Shown: positions 25,605-34,133 of the stretch, in pieces
Numbering within the stretch: position 1 is the stretch's first letter
Layout: the number at the start of each line of letters is the position of its first letter
Origin: Sphingobacteriales bacterium
GTDB taxonomy: Bacteria; Bacteroidota; Bacteroidia; Chitinophagales; Chitinophagaceae
NCBI GenBank assembly: GCA_016200915.1
Contig: JACQDV010000094.1
Location: 1 to 53,573 of the forward strand
Direction: 5' to 3'
DNA: 53,573 nucleotides
Translations under genes and position numbers: made by a program
Notes under the pieces: generated by a model
Seen by the model: the letters and a program-made list of their open reading frames with translations, nothing else
What the model was told of the DNA's origin: nothing
Databases searched by the model: none

Positions 25605-26398
25605 TGTTTTCTGAATTTATGTTTACCCTTTGCTGTGTTATTATTTGAAACATTTTTCTTCTCTGAAACTTCTTGTGTTTTGGAAGAATGACTTACAAGT
25701 GAGTTGATCTCTTTCATCTCTGCATCACTCAAATAACGCCATTTACCAACAGGGATAACATCTAACTTTATATTCATTATTCTAACCCGTTTTAAACTTT
25801 CCACTTCGTATTCAAAGTGTTCACACATACGACGTATCTGACGGTTCAGTCCTTCTGTAAGTGTTATTTTAAAAACCTGTTTACCTATGCGAAATACCTT
25901 GCAGGGTTTTGTGACAGTACCCAGCATAGGAACACCAGTACTCATTTTTTGAAGGAACAGATCATCAAAAGGTTTGTTTACTCTTACGATGTATTCTTTT
26001 TCATGTTCATTGCCTGCACGGAGTATTTTGTTGACGATATCTCCATCGTTAGTAAGAAAGATTAATCCTTCAGAATCTTTATCTAACCTTCCGATTGGAA
26101 ATATTCTCTTGGGATAATTAATGAAGGTGATGATATTTCCTTTTATATTCTCATCAGTAGTAGAAGTAATTCCAACAGGTTTATTAAAAGCGAGGTAAAC
26201 AAATTTTTCTTTCTTTGGAGCGGTGATATAGCTGCCATCAACTTCAACTGTATCACCTTCAGTATAGCGGTTACCAGGCTGGGCCAGTTCATTGTTAAGA
26301 AATACCCTGCCTTGTTCAATCAAACGATCGGCTTCCCGGCGGGAACAATAACCGGAGTCGGCAATAAATTTATTGAGGCTTACAGAATATTTTTCCAA
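25601..26398 (-). CDS. rluF: 23S rRNA pseudouridine synthase, RluF-like
   Basis: 265 aa from the TTG at 26398 (another TTG at 26422 is possible; no ATG is present). The N-terminus is an S4 RNA-binding domain (SLNKFIADSGYCSRREADRL). The catalytic block is GRLDKDSEGLIFLTNDGD, in which the first Asp attacks the uridine. NRQIRRMCEHFEYEV follows near the end. This is the RsuA/RluF family; the FxxxVGITSTTDENI stretch and overall pattern favour RluF (U2604 in E. coli numbering). The tail after residue 240 is rich in Ser, Lys and Asn. Confidence 0.88.
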   Translation of the reverse strand: MEKYSVSLNKFIADSGYCSRREADRLIEQGRVFLNNELAQPGNRYTEGDTVEVDGSYITAPKKEKFVYLAFNKPVGITSTTDENIKGNIITFINYPKRIFPIGRLDKDSEGLIFLTNDGDIVNKILRAGNEHEKEYIVRVNKPFDDLFLQKMSTGVPMLGTVTKPCKVFRIGKQVFKITLTEGLNRQIRRMCEHFEYEVESLKRVRIMNIKLDVIPVGKWRYLSDAEMKEINSLVSHSSKTQEVSEKKNVSNNNTAKGKHKFRKH

Positions 26399-26498
26399 GA
26401 CAAAATGTTTGAATGAGGGCAAATGTCGTTATAAATTGCTATCAATTTTCAAAACCTTAACGTATAAACGGCTAATTTTATAACCTAAATTTTAGTGA

Positions 26499-27161
26499 AT
26501 GAAATTCTTTGTTGGCATATTTTCCTTGCTCATCAGTTTTAACCTTGCAGCCCAGGATTATTTTCCTGACTTCCGCAGAAAAAATGAAAGCTTATTGAAA
26601 GTAGGTGAGAAGGATGTAAGGGCCGATATAGTAACATTCAGTTTAAAAGGTGTGGAAGAAAATATACACCAGGAAAAATTACCAAAACTACCTGTTACTG
26701 CTTACGATCAGCTCTCTATTCAGTATGAAGGAACAAATATTCCCTATATGCTGGTTACCAGTAATACTATTAAAGTAAAAGTAACCACTGATTTCTTTGA
26801 CAGTACCAAACGTAAGATCATGAAATCAAGCGGGCATGTGGTAAAGATCAATAACCGGCCTTTTTATGGAAGCTATGGAGTAATGCCCGTAACTTATGTA
26901 AAAGAAGTATTGGTGATGATTAATAAAGATACAATTGCTATTCCCCCTTCGGCGTACAATGATCTTTTCAATATGAAATTTGCTTATACAGATAAACAGG
27001 GTGTTGAACGTACACAAAGCGGAGTTTTTCTTTCAGCAGACAGAAGAAAAATATACATTTATATTTTTTGTAAAGATGATAAAGGTAGTTATGAAGTAAC
27101 CTGGGTAATACAGGATAAACAATATTTAAGACGGGTGTTGGATTATGATGTATTGCAATAA
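26499..27161 (+). CDS. secreted protein of unknown function
   Basis: 220 aa with a signal peptide (MKFFVGIFSLLISFNLAAQ). The rest is mainly beta-strand with many Lys and Tyr residues, for example TYVKEVLVMINKDTIAIPPS and SADRRKIYIYIFCKDDKGSY. No catalytic motif, lipobox or membrane helix is visible. I do not recognise a family. It stands alone between the rluF-like gene and a monooxygenase-like gene, with a TAAATTTTAG sequence just before the ATG. Confidence 0.78.
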   Translation: MKFFVGIFSLLISFNLAAQDYFPDFRRKNESLLKVGEKDVRADIVTFSLKGVEENIHQEKLPKLPVTAYDQLSIQYEGTNIPYMLVTSNTIKVKVTTDFFDSTKRKIMKSSGHVVKINNRPFYGSYGVMPVTYVKEVLVMINKDTIAIPPSAYNDLFNMKFAYTDKQGVERTQSGVFLSADRRKIYIYIFCKDDKGSYEVTWVIQDKQYLRRVLDYDVLQ

Positions 27162-27310
27162 GTAGATAATTCTTTTTTCACTCTTTCCCTAATCACTTAC
27201 GCTGTTATAAAGGAAATCATTGAATGCTCAGTTTGTGTTCATAACTAAGCCTGTTTATTTGGCGTGATGGAATAGTTGTTGTTGAGGTTTGATTTTATTT
27301 CTTAACAAAA

Positions 27311-27317
27311 AAGGAGG
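27311..27317 (+). promoter_or_regulatory. strong Shine-Dalgarno sequence, unusual here
   Basis: AAGGAGG lies five bases before the ATG at 27323. Nearly all other genes in the window have no such site. Confidence 0.85.
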
Positions 27318-27322
27318 CAGTT

Positions 27323-27637
27323 ATGTCAAATGTAGCATTGTATGTTCGGTTAGAAGCCAAAAAAGGTAAAGAAGCCGAAGTTGAAAATTTCCTGCGTAAT
27401 GGTTTGCGCATTGCGGAGAATGAACCATCCACTACATCGTGGTATGCGGTGCGTATGGGACCATCCACATTCGGGATATTTGATACTTTCCCGGATAATA
27501 ATGAAAGGGAGACGCACTTAAAAGGTGAATTGGCAAAAGCACTGAAAGCAAAGACAAATGAATTATTTTCAAAAGAACCGGTAATAGAAAAATTAGATAT
27601 TCTTGCCGCAAAGATGCCTGAACTGGCACATCATTAA
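27323..27637 (+). CDS. antibiotic biosynthesis monooxygenase-like (ABM) protein
   Basis: 104 aa, one ferredoxin-like ABM domain. ALYVRLEAKKGKEAEVENFL and SWYAVRMGPSTFGIFDTFPD, with the conserved aromatic and His positions, match the quinol monooxygenase/YgiN-like group. The family acts on aromatic or quinone substrates, often as a dimer and without a cofactor, but small members may only bind ligand. A textbook AAGGAGG ribosome-binding site precedes it, a feature rare in this window, so the mRNA may be well translated or the gene may have come from elsewhere. Confidence 0.88.
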   Translation: MSNVALYVRLEAKKGKEAEVENFLRNGLRIAENEPSTTSWYAVRMGPSTFGIFDTFPDNNERETHLKGELAKALKAKTNELFSKEPVIEKLDILAAKMPELAHH

Positions 27638-27715
27638 TTTTTTTACAGTTGGTTCAGCAGGTGCAGGTAGTAAAAATAATTAATCTACCTGCACTTTATT
27701 TTAAGTTGGATGGAA

Positions 27716-28957
27716 TCATCTTGTTTGCCCTGTTCCTTTAATGATCCATTTTTCGGAAACCAATTTTTCCAATGCAAATGGGCCACGGGCATGTAATTTT
27801 TGCGTGGAGATACCAATCTCTGCACCCAAACCAAATTCTTCGCCATCAGTAAACCGGGTAGATGCATTGCTGTAAACAACTGCTGCATCTACTTCTTGCA
27901 AAAAACGCTGACATTGTTTTTTGTTTTCAGAAACGATGGATTCAGAATGTTTGGTGGAATATTGCTGAATATGTTCCAGCGCTTCATCAATATTCTTTAC
28001 CAGTTTTACAGCGCATTTTAAACTAACGAACTCACGGCCAAAATCTGCTGCGGTTGCTTTATGTAAATGCGGATAACCTTTCAGTAACGCATAAGCTTTT
28101 TTATCAGCAAATAGTTCTACCGGGTATTTGTTGAATGCCGGTTGAAGTTGGTTTAAAAATTTTGGAGCAATAGCTTCATCAATAATCACCGTGTCCATTG
28201 CATTACAAACAGAAGGACGGGTAACTTTTGCATTCACTACAATATCTACTGCTTTATTGATGTTGGCATCTTTCTCAATATAAACATGCACCACACCTGC
28301 GCCTGTTTCAATTACCGGTACACGGCTATTCTCTCTAACATATTTTATTAACGAATCAGAACCTCTTGGAATAATTACATCTACATATTTAGTAGCGGTG
28401 AACAGATCATTTACAGATTCTCTTTCGGAAGGTAACAGGTTCACCACATCAGGATGAATCTTGTTTTGCTTTAATACTTCTTTAATGAGCTTAATAGAAA
28501 CTTTGTTAGTATGTTCAGCTTCCTTGCTTCCCTTAAGCACAGCAGCATTACGACTGCGGATGCATAATGCGGCAATATCAAATGTTACATTGGGTCTTGA
28601 TTCATAAATTGCACCTATTACCCCCAACGGAACAGTTTGTTTTTCTAATTGCAATCCATTGTATAATGTTTTCTTCTCTAAAACTTTTCCTGTTGGATCG
28701 GGAAGCTTGTTTACTTTACGAATGCTGCTGGCGATTGCTTTTAATCGTTGCTCATTTAATAGTAAACGATCAATCCTGGGATTGTTGGCATCGTAATTAG
28801 CAAGGTCTTTTTTATTGGCTCTAATGATAGCAACACTATTATTTTCAATGGCAGCGGCAATGCCATTCAGCACATTCTTTATTTGTGTGGCAGAGACTGT
28901 TCTTAATGTTCCCGATGCTTTATATGTTTTTGCTATGATTACCTGAACCTTGTTCAT
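27716..28957 (-). CDS. proA: glutamate-5-semialdehyde dehydrogenase
   Basis: 413 aa, the normal length. It reduces glutamyl 5-phosphate with NADPH, the second step to proline. The catalytic Cys is in VTRPSVCNAMDTVIID. The N-terminus has GLQLEKQTVPLGVIGAIYES and the C-terminus the usual FGLGAEIGISTQKLHARGPF with GLEKL-like ending. It starts 2 nt after the proB stop, so the two make a proBA operon. Confidence 0.97.
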   Translation of the reverse strand: MNKVQVIIAKTYKASGTLRTVSATQIKNVLNGIAAAIENNSVAIIRANKKDLANYDANNPRIDRLLLNEQRLKAIASSIRKVNKLPDPTGKVLEKKTLYNGLQLEKQTVPLGVIGAIYESRPNVTFDIAALCIRSRNAAVLKGSKEAEHTNKVSIKLIKEVLKQNKIHPDVVNLLPSERESVNDLFTATKYVDVIIPRGSDSLIKYVRENSRVPVIETGAGVVHVYIEKDANINKAVDIVVNAKVTRPSVCNAMDTVIIDEAIAPKFLNQLQPAFNKYPVELFADKKAYALLKGYPHLHKATAADFGREFVSLKCAVKLVKNIDEALEHIQQYSTKHSESIVSENKKQCQRFLQEVDAAVVYSNASTRFTDGEEFGLGAEIGISTQKLHARGPFALEKLVSEKWIIKGTGQTR

Positions 28958-28959
28958 GA

Positions 28960-29994
28960 TTAAAATATTACAATATCATCTGCATGTGCTGCGATAATAT
29001 TTTTCTGATTTAAACTTTTATTGATATCTGCTGCTGAAATTTTTGTTTTAGCTACACCCATAATTGCTCCATCGTCGTTCACTAACTGCACTACTTCGCT
29101 AATACCAAAGGAGCCGTTTACATTTTTGATACCTACCGTTAATAAACTCTTACGATTGAGCAATGCTTTGGCAGCACCTTTATCTACTTCAATACTGCCA
29201 ATGGTGATGGATCCGCTGGCTAACCATTTTTGTCTGGCTTTTAAATTAGATTTTTTAGCAGTGAAAGTAGTGCCTGATTTACCAGCTATCGCTGCTGCAA
29301 ATGGATTATCTCCTTTCAATCCGCACATTATTACTTTTATGCCTAATGAAGTAGCTAATCTTGTAAAAGTGAGTTTGGATAACATGCCACCTAATCCCAA
29401 ACTGCTTTTATCTGTACTCACAAAACCCATAATAACTCCATTGATATTTTCAACTAATGGAATGATTTGTTTTTTGTCATCCATAAATCCACCAACTGAA
29501 GTGCAGATGATCAGCGTTTCTGCATCAAACCCAACGGCAATTAAAGTGGCTAATTCATCATTATCACTAAACTTCAGCTCCACATTGCTTACCAGGTCGT
29601 TTTCATTTACTACCGGTATAATATCATGCTTCCAGAATTCAGCAAAAGTTTCTTTTAACTGAACAAACTGCAGTCGATTAGAAAAATGATGCCGTTCACA
29701 CAATGCCTGGGCTACATTAATCCCATGTCTGGAAAAATATTTATCGTAAAGCCTGATTAAAATTGGATTGCCAACAGCTGCCGCCGCTTTTCTTTCAATT
29801 AATGTGCCTTTATAATTTTTGATAAAAGCCTTACCGCTCCCCACTGCACCACTGGATACCATTACAATATTATATTCACGGGACAGTGTTACTACTTCTT
29901 CCACCAATTTTTTGATGAGAGCAACATTGATAGCGCCATCATTACTGGAAATAACCGCCGAACCTAACTTAATAATCAATACCGGTTTTTGCAT
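28960..29994 (-). CDS. proB: glutamate 5-kinase
   Basis: 344 aa from the ATG at 29994. A TTG at 30036 would add 14 residues with no match to the family. It phosphorylates glutamate, the first and controlled step to proline. The kinase domain has IIKLGSAVIS, VMVSSGAVGSGK and VVNENDLVS; the PUA domain at the C-terminus starts at about residue 250. The presence of PUA agrees with full-length ProB. It is followed directly by proA. Confidence 0.95.
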   Translation of the reverse strand: MQKPVLIIKLGSAVISSNDGAINVALIKKLVEEVVTLSREYNIVMVSSGAVGSGKAFIKNYKGTLIERKAAAAVGNPILIRLYDKYFSRHGINVAQALCERHHFSNRLQFVQLKETFAEFWKHDIIPVVNENDLVSNVELKFSDNDELATLIAVGFDAETLIICTSVGGFMDDKKQIIPLVENINGVIMGFVSTDKSSLGLGGMLSKLTFTRLATSLGIKVIMCGLKGDNPFAAAIAGKSGTTFTAKKSNLKARQKWLASGSITIGSIEVDKGAAKALLNRKSLLTVGIKNVNGSFGISEVVQLVNDDGAIMGVAKTKISAADINKSLNQKNIIAAHADDIVIF

Positions 29995-30072
29995 GCTGTA
30001 AAAATACTTCAGTATTGCTGCGCAGCCAAAGAGCAAACAATTGTTTGGTTATGATGTAAGAGAAATAAAAAA

Positions 30073-30089
30073 GGGAAGCATCGCTTCCC
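30073..30089 (-). terminator. terminator after the RRM gene
   Basis: GGGAAGC and GCTTCCC pair around ATC; on the minus strand TTTTTTATTT follows. It lies between the RRM gene and proB. Confidence 0.88.
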
Positions 30090-30111
30090 CTGATCAGTTA
30101 TTTTGAAACAA

Positions 30112-30435
30112 TTACCAACGGTTATTGTTTCTGCGATCTCCACCGCCACCACCGAAAGAACGTTTGCCGCCACCGCCGCCGCCAGCACCTTCTTCTTTAG
30201 GTTTAGCAACGTTAACACGGATAGCACGACCGTCAACAGTAGCGCCGTTTAATTCAGCAATTGCTTTTTGAGCAGCTGCATCATCACTCATTTCCACAAA
30301 TCCAAAGCCACGGCTTTTTTGTGTGAATTTGTCTGTGATAACTTTTGCAGATGTTACTTCGCCATACTCAGCGAAGAATTCTCTTAAGTCCTCATCCTGC
30401 ACAGAGTAACTTAAGTTTGAAACGTAGATGTTCAT
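30112..30435 (-). CDS. RNA-recognition-motif protein with Gly-rich tail
   Basis: 107 aa. A single RRM fills residues 1-80: RNP2 is IYVSNLSY and RNP1 is SRGFGFVEM, with the aromatic residues that stack on bases. The tail is Gly/Arg/Asn-rich (GGGGGGKRSFGGGGGDRRNN), as in cold-shock-like glycine-rich RNA-binding proteins of cyanobacteria and Bacteroidota. It is probably an RNA chaperone or mRNA regulator. A perfect TATCTTTG box stands about 130 bp before the ATG, so the mRNA has a long 5' leader, which could allow autoregulation or cold control. Confidence 0.95.
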   Translation of the reverse strand: MNIYVSNLSYSVQDEDLREFFAEYGEVTSAKVITDKFTQKSRGFGFVEMSDDAAAQKAIAELNGATVDGRAIRVNVAKPKEEGAGGGGGGKRSFGGGGGDRRNNNRW

Positions 30436-30564
30436 TTAAAATGATTAATAATGATAAAAACTGAATAAAACGGCGAGGCGTAAATGAGACTAACTATTTA
30501 GCAGATTATGCGTAGCAGAAAACCTGATTACTGACCAAGAGCTGTAATACTCAAATTAACGGCA

Positions 30565-30572
30565 CAAAGATA
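30565..30572 (-). promoter_or_regulatory. -7 promoter box of the RRM gene
   Basis: The minus strand reads TATCTTTG, an exact consensus match, about 130 bp before the ATG. The leader of over 120 nt is the longest suggested by any box found here. Confidence 0.6.
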
Positions 30573-31082
30573 AGGAAAGTTTTTGGTTTATGGTGTATTG
30601 TTTCTGAATTACTTCAATAATGCTTCGTCTTCATTTCATATTCTCTGCAATAATTAAAAGAAGACGATTGAAAGCTGATAATAACAGTCAATGATTAATT
30701 GTGGTGCATAACTAACTGAACAGTAGGAGAAAGCTGCTTATTAATGAATTGGAGTACATCTCTGTGACATAAACAAATAAAATGTCTGCCTATTTTTCAG
30801 TAAAATTTTTATTTCCGCTACGATACTGATAATCACTTGCATACTTGCCACTCGTAAAATTACCTGTGTTAACCCATTAGGCTGGCATAATTATGGGTAA
30901 TACTTTTACACTCGTATCGAAAACTACTAAGGCGCAGTTTAACCCGGAAACTTGAAAAACCCAATTGTCCGTCCCCCGGAAATTATGCTGCGGTAAAAAT
31001 CCTTCCTCTATTCTATCGAAAGCTGGTTATTGTTAAATCCAAATTCAAGGGTCGGCATTGTTTTATCTAAAAAACTAAAACG
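30573..31082. other. long gap without a gene; possible structured leader
   Basis: No credible ORF, tRNA or known riboswitch is seen. A nested fold is possible at 30854-30909: GTAAAA with TTTTAC outside and ACCCAT with ATGGGT inside. ATTACC (30859-30864) could instead pair with GGTAAT (30896-30901), which overlaps the inner stem. TACGATAC and GTATCG copies lie on either side. It could be the leader of the lytic transglycosylase gene or a small RNA. Confidence 0.3.
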
Positions 31083-31892
31083 ATGTTGAACAATCTAACA
31101 ATGAAACGCTTTTTAACTATTTTATTAATCGCCGTTTATTCCGGAAGTAGTGCAAAACAAATTTCGGTTACGGATTCCTGTATCATTACTTGTAATGATA
31201 GTATGAAGGCGGAAGCAGCACCTGCCACACCTGCTCCGTCTCCCAAAATTCAGCTGAATAAGTTTGCTAATTCTTATGTTAAGTCCTACATCAAAGAAAA
31301 TGGAAAAGGACTGGAAAAGATTAAGCAACAAAGTAAACCCGGATTTAAAACCATTGAATCCATCTTTATCAAATATGATATTCCTGTAGAGTTAAAATAC
31401 CTGGCTGTTGTTGAATCTAAGATGAACAATAAGGCAACTTCTGCAGTTGGAGCAAAAGGATACTGGCAGTTTATGCCTTCTACTGCTGTATTATACGGTT
31501 TAAAAGTAAAAGGTAAGGTTGATGAACGTACACATCAATATAAAAGCACGGTAGCTGCTGCTAAATATTTAAGATCATTGTATGATGATTTAGGTGATTG
31601 GCTGCTTGTTGTTGCTGCTTACAATTCTGGCCCTGGCTATGTTTACAAAGCTATTAAACAATCAGGCAGCAGGGATTTCTGGAGATTACAATCATTTCTT
31701 CCAAAAGAAACCCGTAATCATGTGAAGCGTTTTATCAGCATTCACTATTTCTTTGAAGGTGAAGGAAGTGAAGCTACTGCTACAAAAGCTGAATGGAGTA
31801 AATATCAAAAGGACCTCGTATCGTTTGCTTCAGTAAAAACAGAAATAACTGAACCTGTAAGAACTACAGTAGTATCGAACGAACAGAAATAA
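31083..31892 (+). CDS. lytic transglycosylase, SLT domain
   Basis: 269 aa (or 263 from the ATG at 31101). The signal peptide is KRFLTILLIAVYSGSSA. The SLT lysozyme-like domain covers about residues 90-215. The catalytic Glu111 is in VVESKMN, followed by GAKGYWQFMPSTA, AAKYLRSLYDDLGDW and VVAAYNSGPG. It cuts peptidoglycan with 1,6-anhydro-muramyl products, as MltD-type enzymes do; no LysM domain is present. The gap upstream is the largest gene-free one in the window. Confidence 0.93.
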   Translation: MLNNLTMKRFLTILLIAVYSGSSAKQISVTDSCIITCNDSMKAEAAPATPAPSPKIQLNKFANSYVKSYIKENGKGLEKIKQQSKPGFKTIESIFIKYDIPVELKYLAVVESKMNNKATSAVGAKGYWQFMPSTAVLYGLKVKGKVDERTHQYKSTVAAAKYLRSLYDDLGDWLLVVAAYNSGPGYVYKAIKQSGSRDFWRLQSFLPKETRNHVKRFISIHYFFEGEGSEATATKAEWSKYQKDLVSFASVKTEITEPVRTTVVSNEQK

Positions 31893-31915
31893 GGTTATTA
31901 GCATAATTAATTTTC

Positions 31916-31950
31916 AAAAGAGGATCAACGAAAGTTGATCCTCTTCTTTT
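31916..31950 (+). terminator. terminator with GAAA tetraloop
   Basis: AAGAGGATCAAC and GTTGATCCTCTT form a 12-bp stem closed by GAAA and followed by CTTTT. It lies 24 bp after the transglycosylase stop. Confidence 0.9.
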
Positions 31951-32044
31951 ATGTAATAGATGGAAAATACTTTGATGGTAATTATCATGCTAAAAACATT
32001 GTTATATCATCTAAAAATAAAATCTTTGCACCCGTTTTGTTACT

Positions 32045-32072
32045 GAACAACCAGAAACCAGCAACAAACAAC
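32045..32072 (+). repeat. heptanucleotide array ending at a start codon
   Basis: Four units, GAACAAC, CAGAAAC, CAGCAAC and AAACAAC, end four bases before the ATG at 32077. Only the AAC-type half is clear here. Confidence 0.75.
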
Positions 32073-32076
32073 CAGA

Positions 32077-32865
32077 ATGATCCAGGCATATAATTTTTTA
32101 GCAAGCTGGCAATTGTTTCCTGAAAAGGGAACGTATGAATATGGAGAACGGCCAAAAAGCGCTATTTATAAAATTGATAGCGATAAAGAAAATAAGGAGC
32201 TGTTGATTCATCACAATTGGGTCTCCTTGGAAAACCAGGCTTTCGCTGCTCAATATAAAGTGATAGCTGATGGAAGTATCAATACTTTCCCTGATAAAGC
32301 ACTGGCAGATTCAGTACAGGTAAACTTTCCTGATGGAATAAATTTTGAAATTCATTTTTACCGCAATGGACAAGTAGTGTTGCATGTAGTGCATGAGATA
32401 ATGCCGAATGGGTATTTAAAAATTTCACAACAAGGATTTAAACAAGACAATACGCCATATACCAATACAGAAGTTTATCATAAACAACTAAGTGTACTAC
32501 CATATTCTGCTTCAGTCTCCGGAGCAGTTATCAGGCATACCGAAGAAGGAGTTATAAAACACAAAGCTTTAACTGCAATGGAAGAACAAACCAATATGCA
32601 GTTAGAGCAAATACGTAAACAAATTGAATTGTTAGCATTGCAGGCACAGGAAATACAAAAGCGGAAAGAGTTATCAATGATGATTTATAATGCAAGGCTT
32701 TCTTTTAAACCCAATATTGGTCAGACTTATTATTTATATGAAAAGCAGGATGGTGATCATATGCTATCTTTAGTAGCTCCCAAAGAATGGGGCGGTTCAG
32801 GTCCATTTAAAAGATTTGTTGCAGCAGTAAAGTTGCTGGCTGATCATACCTGGACGGAATTGTAA
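32077..32865 (+). CDS. protein with C-terminal DUF2452 domain
   Basis: 262 aa, cytoplasmic (no signal or membrane helix). The N-terminal 130 residues are a beta-rich domain (NFLASWQLFPEKGTYEYGER and FEIHFYRNGQVVLHVVHEIM). A helical linker follows (MEEQTNMQLEQIRKQIELLA). The last 60 residues match DUF2452 (GQTYYLYEKQDGDHMLSLVA, then PKEWG). The function is not known. It is 73 bp ahead of a SET gene in the same direction. Confidence 0.75.
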   Translation: MIQAYNFLASWQLFPEKGTYEYGERPKSAIYKIDSDKENKELLIHHNWVSLENQAFAAQYKVIADGSINTFPDKALADSVQVNFPDGINFEIHFYRNGQVVLHVVHEIMPNGYLKISQQGFKQDNTPYTNTEVYHKQLSVLPYSASVSGAVIRHTEEGVIKHKALTAMEEQTNMQLEQIRKQIELLALQAQEIQKRKELSMMIYNARLSFKPNIGQTYYLYEKQDGDHMLSLVAPKEWGGSGPFKRFVAAVKLLADHTWTEL

Positions 32866-32938
32866 ATGTGCAATCAGAAATAATTAATAAGAAATGAGAA
32901 AGTGAAATAATCTTTAACCAAAAATATTGATATCATAA

Positions 32939-33352
32939 ATGAATTTAAATTTTCCGATAGAACTTAAAAAAAGCAGGATAACCGGCACGGGGGCTTATTC
33001 ATTAAAAGCGATAACAGCAAAGAAGAAGATTGGTAATATGACCGGTGAAATCATCAGCTATAAAGAAGCACAAAAGCGGGTGAAGCAACAGCCGGGTAAT
33101 GTATTGTTTATGGTGGAATTTGATAATGATGATATTGCCTTAGACGCCAGTGTGAACAGTAATGAGTTGCGTTTTATCAATCATTCCTGTGATCCGAATG
33201 TTTATATGCGCCGTGCTTATCAAAAAGTGGAGTATTATGCATTGCGTAATATTAAAAAAGGTGAGGAGCTTACCTGTGATTATGGTGAAACACATCATGA
33301 AGGAACCTTACCGTGTAAATGCGGAGCTAAGAACTGCCGCGGATTTATTTAA
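32939..33352 (+). CDS. SET-domain protein with post-SET zinc motif
   Basis: 137 aa. The order is the same as in the eukaryotic catalytic core: GTGAYSLKAITAKKKIGNMT, ELRFINHSCDPNVYMR (NHSC motif for SAM), KKGEELTCDYGE, then a post-SET Cys motif CKCGAKNCRGFI. The three tail cysteines plus the Cys of NHSC can bind one zinc. It is probably a protein-lysine methyltransferase; histone is not the target in a bacterium unless the gene acts outside the cell. pdxJ follows 15 bp later. Confidence 0.9.
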   Translation: MNLNFPIELKKSRITGTGAYSLKAITAKKKIGNMTGEIISYKEAQKRVKQQPGNVLFMVEFDNDDIALDASVNSNELRFINHSCDPNVYMRRAYQKVEYYALRNIKKGEELTCDYGETHHEGTLPCKCGAKNCRGFI

Positions 33353-33367
33353 TTGTAATTTTGAAAC

Positions 33368-34087
33368 ATGACTAAACTTTCTGTAAATATTAATAAGATT
33401 GCCACCTTACGCAATTCAAGAGGTGGTAATAATCCTGATGTAGTAAAAACGGCTGTGGATGTACAATTATTCGGCGCCGATGGTGTTACTGTACATCCCA
33501 GACCGGATGAACGGCATATCCGTTACAGTGATGTAAGAGCTATTAAAAAGATTATCACTACAGAATTTAATATTGAAGGTAATTGTACGGAACAAAAATT
33601 TGTTGATCTCGTACTCGAAACAAAACCTCACCAGGTAACATTAGTTCCCGATGCGGAAGGACAATTAACCAGTGATCATGGATGGGATACGATTAAGCAC
33701 AAAGATTATTTAATTGAAATGATCAGTGTATTTAAAAAAGCAGGTATCCGTGTTTCTATTTTTGTTGACCCGGTTGTTGAAATGGTGGAAGGTGCTGCAG
33801 CCACAGGAACTGATCGTATTGAATTATATACGGAAGGTTATGCAAAACAATATGCAATGGGCAACATGCAACAAGCTATTCAACCGTATGCTGCTGCGGC
33901 TGAAAAAGCAAAAGAATTAGGATTAGGATTAAATGCCGGTCACGATCTGGATATGCATAACTTAAAATTCTTCAAACAAAATATTCCCTGGCTGGATGAA
34001 GTAAGTATTGGTCATGCATTGATATGTGATGCTATTTATTTTGGGTTGGAGAATACTGTTCAACTTTATAAAAGACAACTGCAATAA
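33368..34087 (+). CDS. pdxJ: pyridoxine 5'-phosphate synthase
   Basis: 239 aa, the normal length. It joins 1-deoxyxylulose 5-phosphate with 3-amino-2-oxopropyl phosphate, giving pyridoxine 5'-phosphate. The motifs are LSVNINKIATLRNSRGG, GVTVHPRPDERHI (with the catalytic His), VTLVPDAEG and GLGLNAGHDLDMHNL. It follows the SET gene at 15 bp and may share its transcript. A two-way terminator separates it from the convergent amidohydrolase gene. Confidence 0.97.
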   Translation: MTKLSVNINKIATLRNSRGGNNPDVVKTAVDVQLFGADGVTVHPRPDERHIRYSDVRAIKKIITTEFNIEGNCTEQKFVDLVLETKPHQVTLVPDAEGQLTSDHGWDTIKHKDYLIEMISVFKKAGIRVSIFVDPVVEMVEGAAATGTDRIELYTEGYAKQYAMGNMQQAIQPYAAAAEKAKELGLGLNAGHDLDMHNLKFFKQNIPWLDEVSIGHALICDAIYFGLENTVQLYKRQLQ

Positions 34088-34093
34088 AAAAAG

Positions 34094-34125
34094 CCCCGCC
34101 TCGTTTTAAACGAGGCGGGACTTTT
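34094..34125. terminator. bidirectional terminator, CGTTTTAAACG core
   Basis: CCCGCCTCGTTT and AAACGAGGCGGG pair around one base, with A and T runs outside. It lies between convergent pdxJ and the amidohydrolase gene. The core matches the terminator at 22633, while the outer stem differs by paired changes. Confidence 0.88.
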
Positions 34126-34133
34126 CATCATTT

